A DNA stretch of 64,000 nt, from assembly GCA_034440615.1 (NCBI GenBank), contig JAOTOM010003940.1, forward strand, positions 1 to 64,000, read 5' to 3'. How positions within the stretch are numbered: the first letter of the stretch is position 1; every line of letters begins with the position of its first letter. The translations under genes and the position numbers were made by a program. The notes under the pieces are model-generated. The model was not told the DNA's origin and made no database searches. It saw only the letters and a list, made by a program, of their open reading frames with translations. Source of the stretch: Ashinkailepas kermadecensis. Lineage: Eukaryota; Arthropoda; Thecostraca; Neolepadidae. Of the stretch, positions 1 through 10,979 are shown piece after piece.

Positions 1-613
1 TCTCTCGACTCTCGATCTCGATCTCTCGATCTCTCGATCTCTCTCGATCTCGCTCTCTCTCTCGATCTCTCTCTCGATCTCGACTCTCTCGATCTCGATC
101 TCTATCTCTCTCTCTCGATCTCGCTCTCGATCTCTCGATCTCTCGATCTCTCTCTCGATCTCGATCTCTCTCTCTCGATCTCGATCTCATCTCTCTCTCG
201 ATCTCTCTCTCGATCTCTCGTCTCTCGATCTCTCTCTCTCGATCTCTCGATCTCGCTCTCTCGATCTCTCTCTCGATCTCTCGATCTCTCTCTCTCGATC
301 CTCTCGCTCTCGATCTCTCTCGATCTCGCTCTCGATCTCGATCTCGATCTCTCTCGATCTCTCTCTCGATCTCTCTCTCGATCTCTCTCTCTCGATCTCT
401 CTCTCTCTCTCGATCTCTCTCTCTCGATCTCTCTCGATCTCTCTCTCGATCTCTCTCGATCTCTCGATCTCTCGATCTCTCTCGATCTCTCTCGATCTCT
501 CTCGATCTCTCTCGATCTCGATCTCTCTCTCGATCTCTCGCCTCGATCTTCTCTCTCTCTCTCTCTCTCGATCTCTCGATCTCGATCTCTCGATCTCGAT
601 CTCTCGATCTCTC

Positions 614-648
<35 letters not shown>

Positions 649-801
649 CTCTCTCTCTCTCTCTCGCTCTCTCTCGATCTCTCTCTCTCTCTCGATCTCT
701 CTCTCGATCTCTCTCTCTCTCTCTCTCGCTCTCTCTCGATCTCTCTCGATCTTCTCTCTCTCTCTCTCGATCTCTCTCTCGATCTCTCTCTCTCGATCTC
801 T

Positions 802-845
<44 letters not shown>

Positions 846-1085
846 CTCTCGATCTCTCGATCTCTCGATCTCTCGATCTCTCGATCTCTCGATCTCTCGA
901 TCTCTCGATCTCTCTCGATCTCTCTCTCGATCTCTCTCGATCTCTCTCTCGATCTCTCTCGATCTCTCGATCTCTCTCGACTCTCTCGATCTCTCTCGAT
1001 CTCTCTCGATCTCTCTCGATCTCTCGATCTCTCGATCTCTCTCTCTTGATCTCTCGATCTCTCGAGTATATTACTCTCGAGAGAG
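1..1085. repeat. Pyrimidine-rich simple repeat (CT / CTCGAT mixture)
   Basis: The first 1.08 kb is made almost only of CT dinucleotides punctuated by CGAT, with spacing of 6, 8, 10 or more bases, so it is a compound microsatellite rather than a fixed-period satellite. The opposite strand translates into an Arg/Glu/Asp/Ser string, which is a by-product of the repeat. The array runs off the left edge, and its true length is likely to be poorly assembled. Confidence 0.97.
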
Positions 1086-1164
1086 AGAATAATATACTCG
1101 CAGAGTATTTATTACCTGTAGTTACAATCCCCACATTGCATATGCTGGAAAGCACATTGGCGGA

Positions 1165-1450
1165 TAGGTTGGGATCGATTGATCGGTTGATAGCCGGCGA
1201 CATTGTTTTATATTATTTGTGTCGTGGTTGATCTGGGTGGAGGTTCAACGTGGTCTGGCTGGTGGTTGGGATTGATTGATCGGTTGATAGATGGCGACTC
1301 TGTTTTATGTTATTTGTGTCGGATCTGGGTGGAGGTGCAACGTGATCTGGCTGGTGGTTGGGATTGATTGATCGGTTGATAGACGGCGACTCTGTTTTAT
1401 GTTATTTGTGTCGGATCTGGGCGGAGGTGCAACGTGGTCTGGCTGGCTTG
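1165..1450. repeat. Tandem repeat, about 95-bp unit, three copies
   Basis: Three copies of a unit starting near gatcggttgatag (1181, 1278, 1370) lie 92-97 bp apart. Each is followed by a GTTTTAT..TTATTTGTGTCG stretch and a GATCTGG..GGAGGT..CAACGTG stretch. The array sits in the intron upstream of the first visible transporter exon. Confidence 0.85.
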
Positions 1451-1571
1451 TTTTGAAATCTGCGCAATCTGGCGTCACTGTCCAGCTTTAGCATCGTGAT
1501 GTCACAACCCAGATGCAACTCCATCGGAACCGTCGAAGCCGTCGTATGACTCTGTCCTGCTGTCGATGCAG

Positions 1572-1646
1572 GAGGACGAGAAGATCTGCTCGGTGGGACG
1601 CGGGCTGGTGGAAGATCTGCGCAGGAGAGCGCCCTTCTACTTAAGT
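1572..1646 (+). CDS. SLC4A11-like: SLC4A11-like exon (first visible): pre-TM1 linker
   Basis: Encodes 25 residues with GRGLVEDLRRRAPFYLS, the conserved cytoplasmic segment just before the first transmembrane helix. The acceptor is ..gtcgatgcag|GAG at 1571/1572. The donor is AGT|gtgagc at 1646/1647. Phase 0 at both ends. A short exon, found by its family motif and its fit to the next exon. Confidence 0.85.
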
Positions 1647-2137
1647 GTGAGCGAAGCCTTCCGTCATCGCCGGCGCGTGCCGAGATCCATACTGACACAT
1701 GTCGCGTGCCGCTCTGAGTGGGATCTGTTCAGACTGGATTCGCGAGGGGATTCAGTTGACTGGATCCAGTGGGAGTTACCGGTAGGGTCGCGCGCGTGCT
1801 CGGTGATTGTTTAACTCGGACATGATCGTGGCCCTACCGGCCGGTAAGTTCCTGCCAGGCGCTCACCTTTTGATGTGGCCGACGGCATCTGGGTGGAAAA
1901 CAATTTTAATACCGGTTATTGTGCTGCAATCCTGGAAATTGTATCGCTGGATTAGATGAGATGCCCTTGTTTGTGCGTTTCGATGTCACTCGTCGGCTAA
2001 ATTTATTCGCATGCAGCTTTTGGTATGCTGTATTCAACCTTAAAACTGGTCTTGACGGCGGTGTGGACTGAGAGGCGTTGTTGCGCAGTGCATACTATGA
2101 CTTGGCGGGCTTACCCACACCTGTTCCCTTTCGCCAG
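1647..2137 (+). other. Intron 1 of visible SLC4A11-like gene
   Basis: Runs from the gtgagc donor to the pyrimidine-rich acceptor cctttcgccag. An alternative upstream acceptor would add residues that break family alignment at YLS-DYIDGF, so the downstream acceptor is preferred. No repeat or RNA gene was seen inside. Confidence 0.7.
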
Positions 2138-2273
2138 GATTACATTGACGGCTTCGTGGGAAACAAGTCTATTCAGAAGACGATATCAACTACTTTTTTC
2201 CTTTACTTCGCCTGCATTCTGCCGGCAATTGCATTTGGTGTTTTGAACGATCACAACACAGATGGAAAGATAG
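2138..2273 (+). CDS. SLC4A11-like: SLC4A11-like exon: TM1
   Basis: Starts [14 protein letters not shown] and contains the hydrophobic TM1 stretch [15 protein letters not shown], followed by the family motif LNDHNTDG. The donor is ATAG|gtgagg, leaving phase 1. The split codon is completed as Asp by the AC that opens the next exon at 7921. Confidence 0.92.
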
Positions 2274-2635
2274 GTGAGGAAATACAGTCATCGGAAGTGA
2301 GCAATCAGAAAGGTATGTGGCGAAAAAGAAAGATAGGTCACGAAATGCTGCATTTATAGGTGAGGAAGTCGGTTTACTAATAGGAGAGGGAATAAAGAGA
2401 AACGACAAAAATATGACCTGACTGTGTGAGCAAAAATGTAATCGGACAGCGCAGATGTCATTGTCAATAGGTGAGACAATGGAGAGATATGCGAGGAAAT
2501 ATTATTATCAGCATATGGGATGTCGTCCTCAAGATATGAGAAAAGCATAGTTCATAGACAGGGGAATGTATCCGTCAGCAGATCGTAATAGAAAGATAAT
2601 AATAAGGGCATGACATGGCAGTTGGAGGATGTGCG

Positions 2636-4400
2636 TTATCGTCAACAGGCGAGGCCGTGTCATCGTCAGTATGTTAGGGCATGCCATTGTCAGTAGGCTA
2701 GGGCATGCCATTGTCAGTAGGCTAGGGCATGTCATCGTCAGTAGGTTAGGGCATGCCATTGTCAGTAGGCTAGGGCATGCCATTGTCAGTAGGCTAGGGC
2801 ATGTCATCGTCAGTAGGTTAGGGCATGCCATTGTCAGTAGGCTAGGGCATGCCATTGTCAGTAGGCTAGGGCATGTCATTGTCAGTAGGTTAGGGCATGT
2901 AATCGTCAGTATGTTAGGGCATGCCATTGTCAGTAGGTTAGGGCATGCCATTGTCAGTAGGCTAGGGCATGTCATCGTCAGTAGGTTAGGGAATGCCATT
3001 GTCAGTAGGCTATGGTATGTTATCGTCAGTATGTTAGGGCATGCCATTGTCAGTAGGCTAGGGTATGTTATCGTCAGTAGGTTAGGGCATGCCATTGTCA
3101 GTAGGCTAGGGTATGTTATCGTCAGTAGGTTAGGGCATGCCATTGTCAGTAGGTTAGGGTATGTTATCGTCAGTAGGTTAGGGCATGCCATTGTCAGTAG
3201 GCTAGGGCATGCCATCGTCAGTATGTTAGGGCATGCCATTGTCAGTAGGTTAGGGTATGTTATCGTCAGTAGGTTAGGGCATGCCATTGTCAGTAGGTTG
3301 GGTATGTTATCGTCAGTAGGTTAGGGCATGCCATTGTCAGTAGGTTAGGGTATGTTATCGTCAGTAGGTTAGGGCATGCCATTGTCAGTAGGTTAGGGTA
3401 TGTTATCGTCAGTAGGTTAGGGTATGTTATCGTCAGTAGGTTAGGGCATGCCATTGTCAGTAGGCTAGGGTATGTTATCGTTAGTAGGTTAGGGCATGCC
3501 ATTGTCAGTAGGTTAGGGTATGTTATCGTCAGTAGGTTAGGGCATGTTATCGTCAGTAGGTTAGGGCATGTCATTGTCAGTAGGCTAGGGCATGCCATCG
3601 TCAGTAGGTTAGGGCATGCCATTGTCAGTAGGTTAGGGTATGTTATCGTCAGTAGGTTAGGGCATGCCATTGTCAGTAGGTTAGGGCATGTTATCGTCAG
3701 TAGGTTAGGGTATGTTATCGTCAGTAGGTTAGGGTATGTTATCGTCAGTAGGCTAGGGCATGCCATCGTCAGTAGGTTAGGGCATGCCATTGTCAGTAGG
3801 CTAGGGCATGCCATTGTCAGTAGGCTAGGGCATTCCATTGTCAGTAGGTTAGGGTATGTTATCGTCAGTAGGTTAGGGCATGCCATTGTCAGTAGGCTAG
3901 GGTATGTTATCGTCAGTAGGTTAGGGCATGCCATTGTCAGTAGGTTAGGGTATGTTATCGTCAGTAGGTTAGGACATGTTATCGTCAGTAGGTTAGGGCA
4001 TGCCATTGTCAGTAGGCTAGGGTATGTTATCGTCAGTAGGTTAGGGCATGCCATTGTCAGTAGGTTAGGGCATGTTATCGTCAGTAGGTTAGGGCATGCC
4101 ATTGTCAGTAGGCTAGGGTATGTTATCGTCAGTAGGTTAGGGCATGCCATTGTCAGTAGGTTATGGTATGTTATCGTCAGTAGGTTAGGGCATGCCATCG
4201 TCAGTAGGTTAGGGCATGCCATCGTCAGTAGGTTAGGGCATGCCATTGTCAGTAGGCTAGGGCATGTCATCGTCAGTAGGCTAAGGCATGTAATCGTCAG
4301 TAGGTTAGGGCATGCCATTGTCAGTAGGCTAGGGCATGTCATTGTCAGTAGGCTAGGGCATGTTATCGTCAGTATGTGAGCAAAGGTCGCCGTCAATAGG
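2636..4400. repeat. 24-bp minisatellite, about 70 copies
   Basis: Unit gggcatgccattgtcagtag + gtta (24 bp), repeated from about 2640 to 4375, with flanking degenerate units to 4500. Two main variants alternate: one with CATGCCATTGTC and one with TATGTTATCGTC. Every unit contains TTAGGG or CTAGGG. Because 24 is a multiple of three, long ORFs run along both strands (for example 2529-3287 and 3290-4597 on minus). These have no independent support as genes. Located in intron 2 of the transporter gene. Confidence 0.97.
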
Positions 4401-4639
4401 TGAGGCCATATCATTGCCAGTAGAAGGGTGAAGACATCGTCTGTAGGCAATGTAATGTCATTTGCAGACGTGAAGAATGTCATCGTCAATAGATGAGGCG
4501 TTGTCGACTTTGGATAAGAAATGCTGTGGTTGGCAGGTGAGGATATATCACTACCAATAAGCGAGAAGTGGAATGATCGGTAAGGAAGTGCTGTCATCAG
4601 CCTCCAGTCCGGTCGCGCCTGGTCCAGTCAGTTAATCTC

Positions 4640-4940
4640 GGTCTGGCCACACGTAGTGATGTTTAATATCCGTCTGGTCATTGCTCGTCCCGTTTGTTGA
4701 TATCCGTCCGGTCATTCCTCGTCCCGTTTGTTGATATCCGACCGGTTATTCCTCGTTCTGTTTGTTAATATCCGCTTGGTTATTGTTCGTGCTGTTTGTT
4801 AATATCTGTCTGGTTATTCCTCGTCCGTTTTGATAATATTCGTCTCGTTGTTCCTCGTCCTGTTTGTTAATCTCTGTTTGGTCATGCTTGGTCGTGTAAG
4901 GTAATCTTCGTCTGGCCATGCGTGGTCCAGTTCGTTTGTT
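4640..4940. repeat. Degenerate ~34-bp tandem repeat
   Basis: About eight diverged copies of a unit around TCCTCGTCCCGTTTGTTGATA with 34-36 bp spacing (clear starts near 4686, 4720 and 4754). A further copy resumes at about 5138-5190, after an intervening SINE-like insertion. Confidence 0.8.
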
Positions 4941-4954
4941 TGTTTATTGTTTGT

Positions 4955-5130
4955 TTATTGGGTGGTTCTCGACGCACTTTATGCACGATCACGGCTAATG
5001 GCGCCGCCCACACTGTATCGCCGGTGGGCGGCGGGGTTGGGAAATGTCCCGAGTGGTGCGAGTGTTGTTCCCGGGACCTTTGGGATCCCAGAGTTCAACA
5101 CCTTAACCACTATCCAGCTATCCCCGCCCC
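4955..5130 (-). mobile_element. tRNA-derived SINE-like insertion (tRNA-Leu-like head)
   Basis: On the minus strand, the sequence from about 5128 reads GGATAGTGGTTAAGGTGTTG, a pol III A-box region. It continues with GGGATCCCAAAGGTCCCGGG and then a decayed B box. The order resembles the head of tRNA-Leu-like SINEs, followed by a GC-rich body. It interrupts the 34-bp array, which continues on both sides. No target duplication was identified, so the ends are approximate. Confidence 0.5.
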
Positions 5131-5824
5131 TATCCAGTACGTTCATTTTCGTCTGGTCATGCATGCTCCTGTTTGTTTTTCTCCGTCTGGTTCCCTTATT
5201 ATTGTTATTTTAATTTAATCCGAATTCTTGTTGGCTTGGCTATGTGGACCAGAGTCCTATGCTAATCATGCTTGTTTCGTGGACCCCGTCCCTACCTCCC
5301 GATCCGGGCTCCCAATTCAGCGGCATAAATTTGTTCATGAGTTCGGTGGCACGGCCGCCCCGTTCCCGCCGACCTCGGTCTTATCGGGCCAGTTGCCAGC
5401 GACTCTCCTAGCCGGTGGCTATGCGAACGCGTGAAGCGACTCGAACTCTGTTTTGCCAGGACAGAGGAGACCAATGCAGGCCGGCGCTAACATCAACTGG
5501 GCTGTCTGGGTGGCTGTATTGTATTGTCTGCCTCGTCCTTCCCTGTCTCTGATTCTCTATATAGTTCCCCCTGTCTGGTTCTCTTGAGTTGCCTAGTTTG
5601 GCCCACCTTATCTTGCTCGTCTTGTTCGGGTCTAGCATGCCCTTGACCGTGATTAAAATTCGGGGAGCTGTTTCCCCGTTCACTATCAAATTGTGTTAGT
5701 TATTGCGGTTTAGGGGCGCATCCTTCACTATCTAATGGAAATGGTTTTGTCTGTTTTAATGCCGTGATCGTGCATAGTCATTTAATAGCAGCCCAGTGGT
5801 GGCGCCGTATTCCTCTTAAGAAAG

Positions 5825-6907
5825 CGCATCCATGTCCGCATAATTAGAGTGATGGTGTCGCAGGTGGCTGTGTTGGTGAGCTGGGAACTACATCCATGTC
5901 CGCATAATTAGAGTGATGGTGCCGCAGGTGGCTGTGTTGGTGAGCTGGGAACTACATCCATGTCCGCATAATTAGAGTGATGGTGTCGCAGGTGGCTGTG
6001 TTGGTGAGCTGGGAACTACATCCATGTCCGCATAATTAGAGTGATGGTGTCGCAGGTGGCTGTGTTGGTGAGCTGGGAACTACATCCATGTCCGCATAAT
6101 TAGAGTGATGGTGTCGCAGGTGGCTGTGTTGGTGAGCTGGGAACTACATCCATGTCCGCATAATTAGAGTGATGGTGTCGCAGGTGGCTGTGTTGGTGAG
6201 CTGGGAACTACATCCATGTCCGCATAATTATAGTGATGGTGTCGCAGGTGGCTGTGTTGGTGAGCTGGGAACTACATCCATGTCCGCATAATTAGAGTGA
6301 TGGTGTCGCAGGTGGCTGTGTTGGTGAGCTGGGAACTACATCCATGTCCGCATAATTAGAGTGATGGTGTCGCAGGTGGCTGTGTTGGTGAGCTGGGAAC
6401 TACATCCATGTCCGCATAATTAGAGTGATGGTGTCGCAGGTGGCTGTGTTGGTGAGCTGGGAACTACATCCATGTCCGCATAATTAGTGATGGTGTCGCA
6501 GGTGGCTGTGTTGGTGAGCTGGGAACTACATCCATGTCCGCATAATTAGAGTGATGGTGTCGCAGGTGGCTGTGTTGGTGAGCTGGGAACTACATCCATG
6601 TCCGCATAATTAAGTGATGGTGTCGCAGGTGGCTGTGTTGGTGAGCTGGGAACTACATCCATGTCCGCATAATTAAGTGATGGTGTCGCAGGTGGCTGTG
6701 TTGGTGAGCTGGGAACTACATCCATGTCCGCATAATTAGAGTGATGGTGTCGCAGGTGGCTGTGTTGGTGAGCTGGGAACTACATCCATGTCCGCATAAT
6801 TAGAGTGATGGTGTCGCAGGTGGCTGTGTTGGTGAGCTGGGAACTACATCCATGTCCGCATAATTAGTGATGGTGTCGCAGGTGGCTGTGTTGGTGAGCT
6901 GGGAACT
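5825..6907. repeat. 64-bp minisatellite, about 17 copies
   Basis: Unit begins CTACATCCATGTCCGCATAA and ends GTTGGTGAGCTGGGAA; successive starts at 5888 and 5952 give a 64-bp period. Copies are nearly identical. Variation is concentrated at TAATTAGAGTGATGG, where several units have lost 2-4 bases (TAATTAGTGATGG, TAATTAAGTGATGG). In intron 2 of the transporter gene. Confidence 0.97.
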
Positions 6908-7920
6908 CCTTGATGGGACGTTTCTGATTAGCCACGCGCGCCTGTCTAGCCACACATTAATCTGCCCACTGCCGTTGAAACACCACCCCTGGATATTGTA
7001 TGTGAACTCATTTATCTGACAGGCAAATTCACAGCAATATCACGCAAAGCCATCGATTCAACACGGGGTTCTTTATCTAATTTCCACTTGGGTTGAGTTT
7101 GAGTAATATTTCAGAACGTGCTGGACAATAATTATGTAGGAGCCGTATGGTGTGGGAGTCTGATCAGGCGCCAGATCTGATGCAAATGCATGTGCAGATG
7201 TGGCTGGTCGGTTTTTGTCAGGACCTATAGAAGGTGCCCTTTTCCACTGGGCACTGGTAACTATCCTGGTGCGGATATTCGGTTTGTCCGTTGATCAGGC
7301 CACCGGCATCCGTCTAACATTGGATCCCACTGGCAATCAGTAATTGAATATCCGGTTCTTGCCGTGTGTTGCTGATTTGTGTAAACATGGGTTAGAACAT
7401 AATATAGCAGGTGTTAGCACCAATATGTTTCGTATCAACACCAACTTTGCATCAATTCACACCATTTTGTGTTTGCAACCACAATATTTTATTTACAACA
7501 CCACCATAGCATCAATTCGCATAGTTTTGCTGTTTTCGCTAAACCGGCCTTCTTAGAGTTTCCATGAAATAGAAATAAACATTTTCCCCACTAGCCTTGT
7601 TAGCAGTATCCGACATATAGGTATCTGTCATAATCGATGTTTAGCTTTGGCCAGTACTTTTATAATTGCAAATTTCATTGGATTCGTGCCTGCTTATTGA
7701 CATTTTCTGATACATCACCTGGCTTCGAGATCCAATCTACCGTCAGCCCAAATCGTGCACGATCAAACCCGTTTTCTACCATGGATGCTTTTGAAATGAT
7801 ATAGCGTGGACTTGTACGCGCGTGCATAATTTGTTCACAAATGTCGATAAAAGCATCGCAGCATACTACGCGGTGTCTTACGACGTCTTCAGCTGCTGAC
7901 TGTGATGACCTATTCGTCAG
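6908..7920 (+). other. Intron 2, 3' portion; no recognised content
   Basis: About 1 kb of moderately AT-rich sequence between the 64-bp array and the acceptor cctattcgtcag at 7920. A few degenerate CACCA..TTTG-type repeats occur near 7410-7520. No coding homology, RNA gene or mobile element was recognised. Confidence 0.6.
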
Positions 7921-8034
7921 ACGTACGGAAGGTGATCATCGGCCAGACGCTGGGTGGTCTGTTGTTCTTCCTGTTCGGTGGTCAGCCACTGATGGTGCTG
8001 CTGAGTACCGCACCTCTGGCTATCTACATCAAAA
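7921..8034 (+). CDS. SLC4A11-like: SLC4A11-like exon: TM2-TM3
   Basis: Encodes [20 protein letters not shown] and then [18 protein letters not shown], a strongly conserved SLC4 substrate-region signature. The exon enters in phase 1, and the donor AAAA|gtgagt leaves phase 1 again. The reading frame passes without interruption into the exon at 9678. Confidence 0.95.
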
Positions 8035-8071
8035 GTGAGTTATTCCCGGCACTCGCCGGCGGCGGCGCCCT

Positions 8072-9506
8072 CTGTGGCTCTTCCTAGCGGCAGCCAACAG
8101 CGGCACCCTGTGTGTGGCTCTGCCCAGCAGCCGCCAACAGCAGCGACCTGTGTGGCTCTGCCCAGCAGCCGCCAACAGCAGCGACCTGTGTGGCTCTGCC
8201 CAGCAGCCGCCAACAGCGGCACCCTGTGTGGCTCTGCCTAGTGGACGCCAGCAGCGGCACCCTGTGTGGCTCTGCCCAGCAGCCGCCAACAGCAGCGACC
8301 TGTGTGGCTCTGCCCAGCAGCCGCCAGCAGCGGCACCCTGTGTGTGGCTCTGCCCAGCAGCCGCCAACAGCAGCGACCTGTGTGGCTCTGCCCAGCAGCC
8401 GCCAGCAGCGGCACCCTGTGTGTGGCTCTGCCCAGCAGCGCGCCTAGGACCCAGCAGCGGCACCCTGTGTGGCTCTGCCTAGTGGACGCCAGCAGCGGCA
8501 CCCTGTGTGGCTCTGCCTAGTGGACGCCAGCAGCGGCACCCTGTGTGGCTCTGCCCAGCGGCCGCCAGCAGCGGCACCCTGTGTGGCTCTGCCTAGTGGA
8601 CGCCAGCAGCGGCACCCTGTGTGGCTCTGCCTAGTGGACGCCAGCAGCGGCACCCTGTGTGGCTCTGCCTAGTGGACGCCAGCAGCGGCACCCTGTGTGG
8701 CTCTGCCCAGTGGACGCCAGCAGCGGCGACCCTGTGTGGCTCTGCCTAGTGGACGCCAGCAGCGGCACCCTGTGTGGCTCTGCCTAGCGGACGCCAGCAG
8801 CGGCACCCTGTGTGGCTCTGCCTAGTGGACGCCAGCAGCGGCACCCTGTGTGGCTCTGCCTAGTGGACGCCAGCAGCGGCACCCTGTGTGGCTCTGCCTA
8901 GTGGACGCCAGCAGCGGCACCCTGTGTGGCTCTGCCTAGCGGACGCCAGCAGCGGCACCCTGTGTGGCTCTGCCTAGTGGACGCCAGCAGCGGCACCCTG
9001 TGTGGCTCTGCCTAGTGGACGCCAGCAGCGGCACCCTGTGTGGCTCTGCCTAGTGGACGCCAGCAGCGGCACCCTGTGTGGCTCTGCCTAGTGGACGCCA
9101 GCAGCGGCACCCTGTGTGGCTCTGCCTAGTGGACGCCAGCAGCGGCACCCTGTGTGGCTCTGCCTAGTGGACGCCAGCAGCGGCACCCTGTGTGGCTCTG
9201 CCTAGTGGACGCCAGCAGCGGCACCCTGTGTGGCTCTGCCTAGCGGACGCCAGCAGCGGCACCCTGTGTGGCTCTGCCTAGCGGACGCCAGCAGCGGCAC
9301 CCTGTGTGGCTCTGCCTAGTGGACGCCAGCAGCGGCACCCTGTGTGGCTCTGCCTAGTGGACGCCAGCAGCGGCACCCTGTGTGGCTCTGCCTAGTGGAC
9401 GCCAGCAGCGGCACCCTGTGTGGCTCTGCCTAGTGGACGCCAGCAGCGGCACCCTGTGTGGCTCTGCCTAGTGGACGCCAGCAGCGGCACCCTGTGTGGC
9501 TCTGCC
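8072..9506. repeat. 38-bp minisatellite filling most of intron 3 (~38 copies)
   Basis: Unit GTGGCTCTGCCTAGTGGACG + CCAGCAGCGGCACCCTGT, 38 bp. The first ~400 bp carries a different variant, CCCAGCAGCCGCCAACAGCAGCGACC, of the same length; after 8460 the units are nearly identical. The array starts 38 bp after a splice donor and ends 172 bp before the next acceptor, so it makes up about 87% of the intron. ORFs in the array are artefacts. Confidence 0.97.
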
Positions 9507-9677
9507 GCACATAACGTTATTGTCTCGCCTTCAATATCGACCTGGCAGACCTTTGTAAATGTTCCGAGCAGCCAAGCTTTGACAAAACCGTGTGATTCGA
9601 CATATCTAGCGTGTAGTCCCTTTAGTGAGGTGTCTGGTGGTGGTTGCTTGCTGTAACTGTTTGTCCCTCTGTTACAG

Positions 9678-9884
9678 TCATCAAGAACATCAGTGACGAC
9701 TTCCACATTGATTTCTTCGCGATGTACTGCGCAGTGGGCTTGTGGAACTCGTTCTTTCTGATCCTGTACAGCGTATTCGACGTCTCGCGGCTGATGCGAT
9801 GGTCGACGCGCTCGACCGAGGAAATCTTCGCCCTTTTCATCTCCATCGCCTTCTGCGTGGATGCATCCCGGGATGCGGTGCACA
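9678..9884 (+). CDS. SLC4A11-like: SLC4A11-like exon: TM4-TM6 region
   Basis: Encodes IIKNISDDFHIDFFAMYCAV, then LWNSFFLILYSVFDV, then TRSTEEIFALFISIAFCVDA. The Thr-Glu-Glu-Ile-Phe-Ala block is one of the best conserved SLC4 motifs. The acceptor is ctctgttacag|TC; the donor is CACA|gtaagc. Phase 1 to phase 1. Confidence 0.96.
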
Positions 9885-10786
9885 GTAAGCTCGCCACGTC
9901 AGGGATGCAGTGAGCGGTACGCGCTGGCGCGTTTGTCCTTCCACTATGCCTCCTTCGACGACACAACCCTTCATGATTCCATGGTACATTATGAACTCGC
10001 CACTTATGATGATGTAGGTGACTGTACGCGACGGTGTGCGCCAAATGGAACGGCAACCTGCCGTACTGGTCATAAAATCGAGCAGAGGTGGCTGTCAGAC
10101 GGGCCAGTGATCTGTTCATTGATATCGGATCGACGTTGGAACCAATCCTATAACGATATCTTTGTGTTCTCCAACAAGCAAAATTTTATTCTGTTCGGCA
10201 TCAGCTGATGGACGCCAGGAGCGACGGCAGTTCGCTCCGGTGCCCGTAGGTTACACTCGAGATCGTCTGGGCGGTACCTATTACCATGCACTATCGTCAC
10301 ACTCCTGACCTGCCAGTATCTATTACTGTGGCGCTTTAGCACGACTCAGTCTGCCGCATGTCATTGATCAGCGTACGGATCGTTACGTTCTGATGCACAC
10401 CTGTCCGCTCGCCCGGAGCTCAAGCTCTGCGGACACATGGAAGTTAGTACATGTACTTGGCCGCACAGGGGTTGTGCATTGCTCAAGATAATGTCAAGGT
10501 CAAGCACATCGCTGGTTTCCAGGTTCTGCTCGATCGCTATCTCTGGCAAAGGTGCTGTGCACATGTGTACGGTGTGACAATGGGTTCAAATTCAAGCGAC
10601 ACACTGTGCATCCTAAATACCTTTTTTTCGAGAAAAAAAACTGTTCATTCCCTGTAAAGGAAATACGCACCTGACCGTACTGTTGTTGCAGCACCTGACT
10701 GTCACAAATTGAATCCGCTGTTCGTGCAATGTGCGTTTCGTAGTTGCTATGCTCGCTTGTCATAGCTGTGTGTCACTACATTGCAG
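9885..10786 (+). other. Intron 4; nothing recognised
   Basis: About 900 bp between donor gtaagc and acceptor cactacattgcag. No tandem array, mobile element or RNA gene was seen; short ORFs here are not supported. Confidence 0.6.
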
Positions 10787-10979
10787 ATTTTGATAATAAT
10801 TACCTGTCGTCGGCTTGCCTGAACGAAAGAGGTTCCGGCACATCAGCGCCGTACGATGTCATCGTGAAGGGCACCGTCGTGGTGATTGAGCAGTGTCTGC
10901 GCGAGAACAGTCTACTGTATCTGCTGCTCATGCTCGGCACTCTGTGGGTGGGCGTCTCCCTCTACAACTTCAACAAAAC
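10787..10979 (+). CDS. SLC4A11-like: SLC4A11-like exon: extracellular loop and TM7
   Basis: Encodes a hydrophilic loop (NFDNNYLSSACLNERGSGTS) followed by TM segment LLYLLLMLGTLWVGVSLYNF. The loop is shorter than the glycosylated third extracellular loop of human SLC4A11, and I see no N-x-S/T sequon in it. The donor is AAAAC|gtgagc, leaving phase 2. Confidence 0.92.

Noticed and set aside
187..1203. 338-codon minus-strand ORF rich in Arg/Glu/Asp/Ser (RS-like protein)
   Set aside because: It is the translation of the CT/CGAT simple repeat; any frame of such a repeat gives charged low-complexity protein.
2078..2137. Upstream acceptor for the TM1 exon (adding [13 protein letters not shown]..)
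   Set aside because: The cctttcgccag acceptor at 2137 gives a phase-0 join that restores family alignment; the longer version inserts about 25 residues between YLS and DYIDG.
2636..4400. Interstitial telomere (TTAGGG)
   Set aside because: The hexamer occurs once per 24-bp unit and is never in tandem with itself, so it is not a telomeric array.
2529..4597. Long ORFs (252 and 435 codons on minus, 231 on plus) with 8-residue repeats
   Set aside because: The 24-bp unit is a multiple of three and lacks stops, so long frames arise on both strands by arithmetic. There is no codon bias or unique domain.
5825..6907. CRISPR-like array of regular repeats
   Set aside because: Units are contiguous with no unique spacers, sit in an intron of an animal gene, and no cas genes occur.
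8029..9883. Several ORFs over the 38-bp array and the exon at 9,678
   Set aside because: 38 bp is not a multiple of three and the frames change; the exon is read correctly only on plus with its splice sites.
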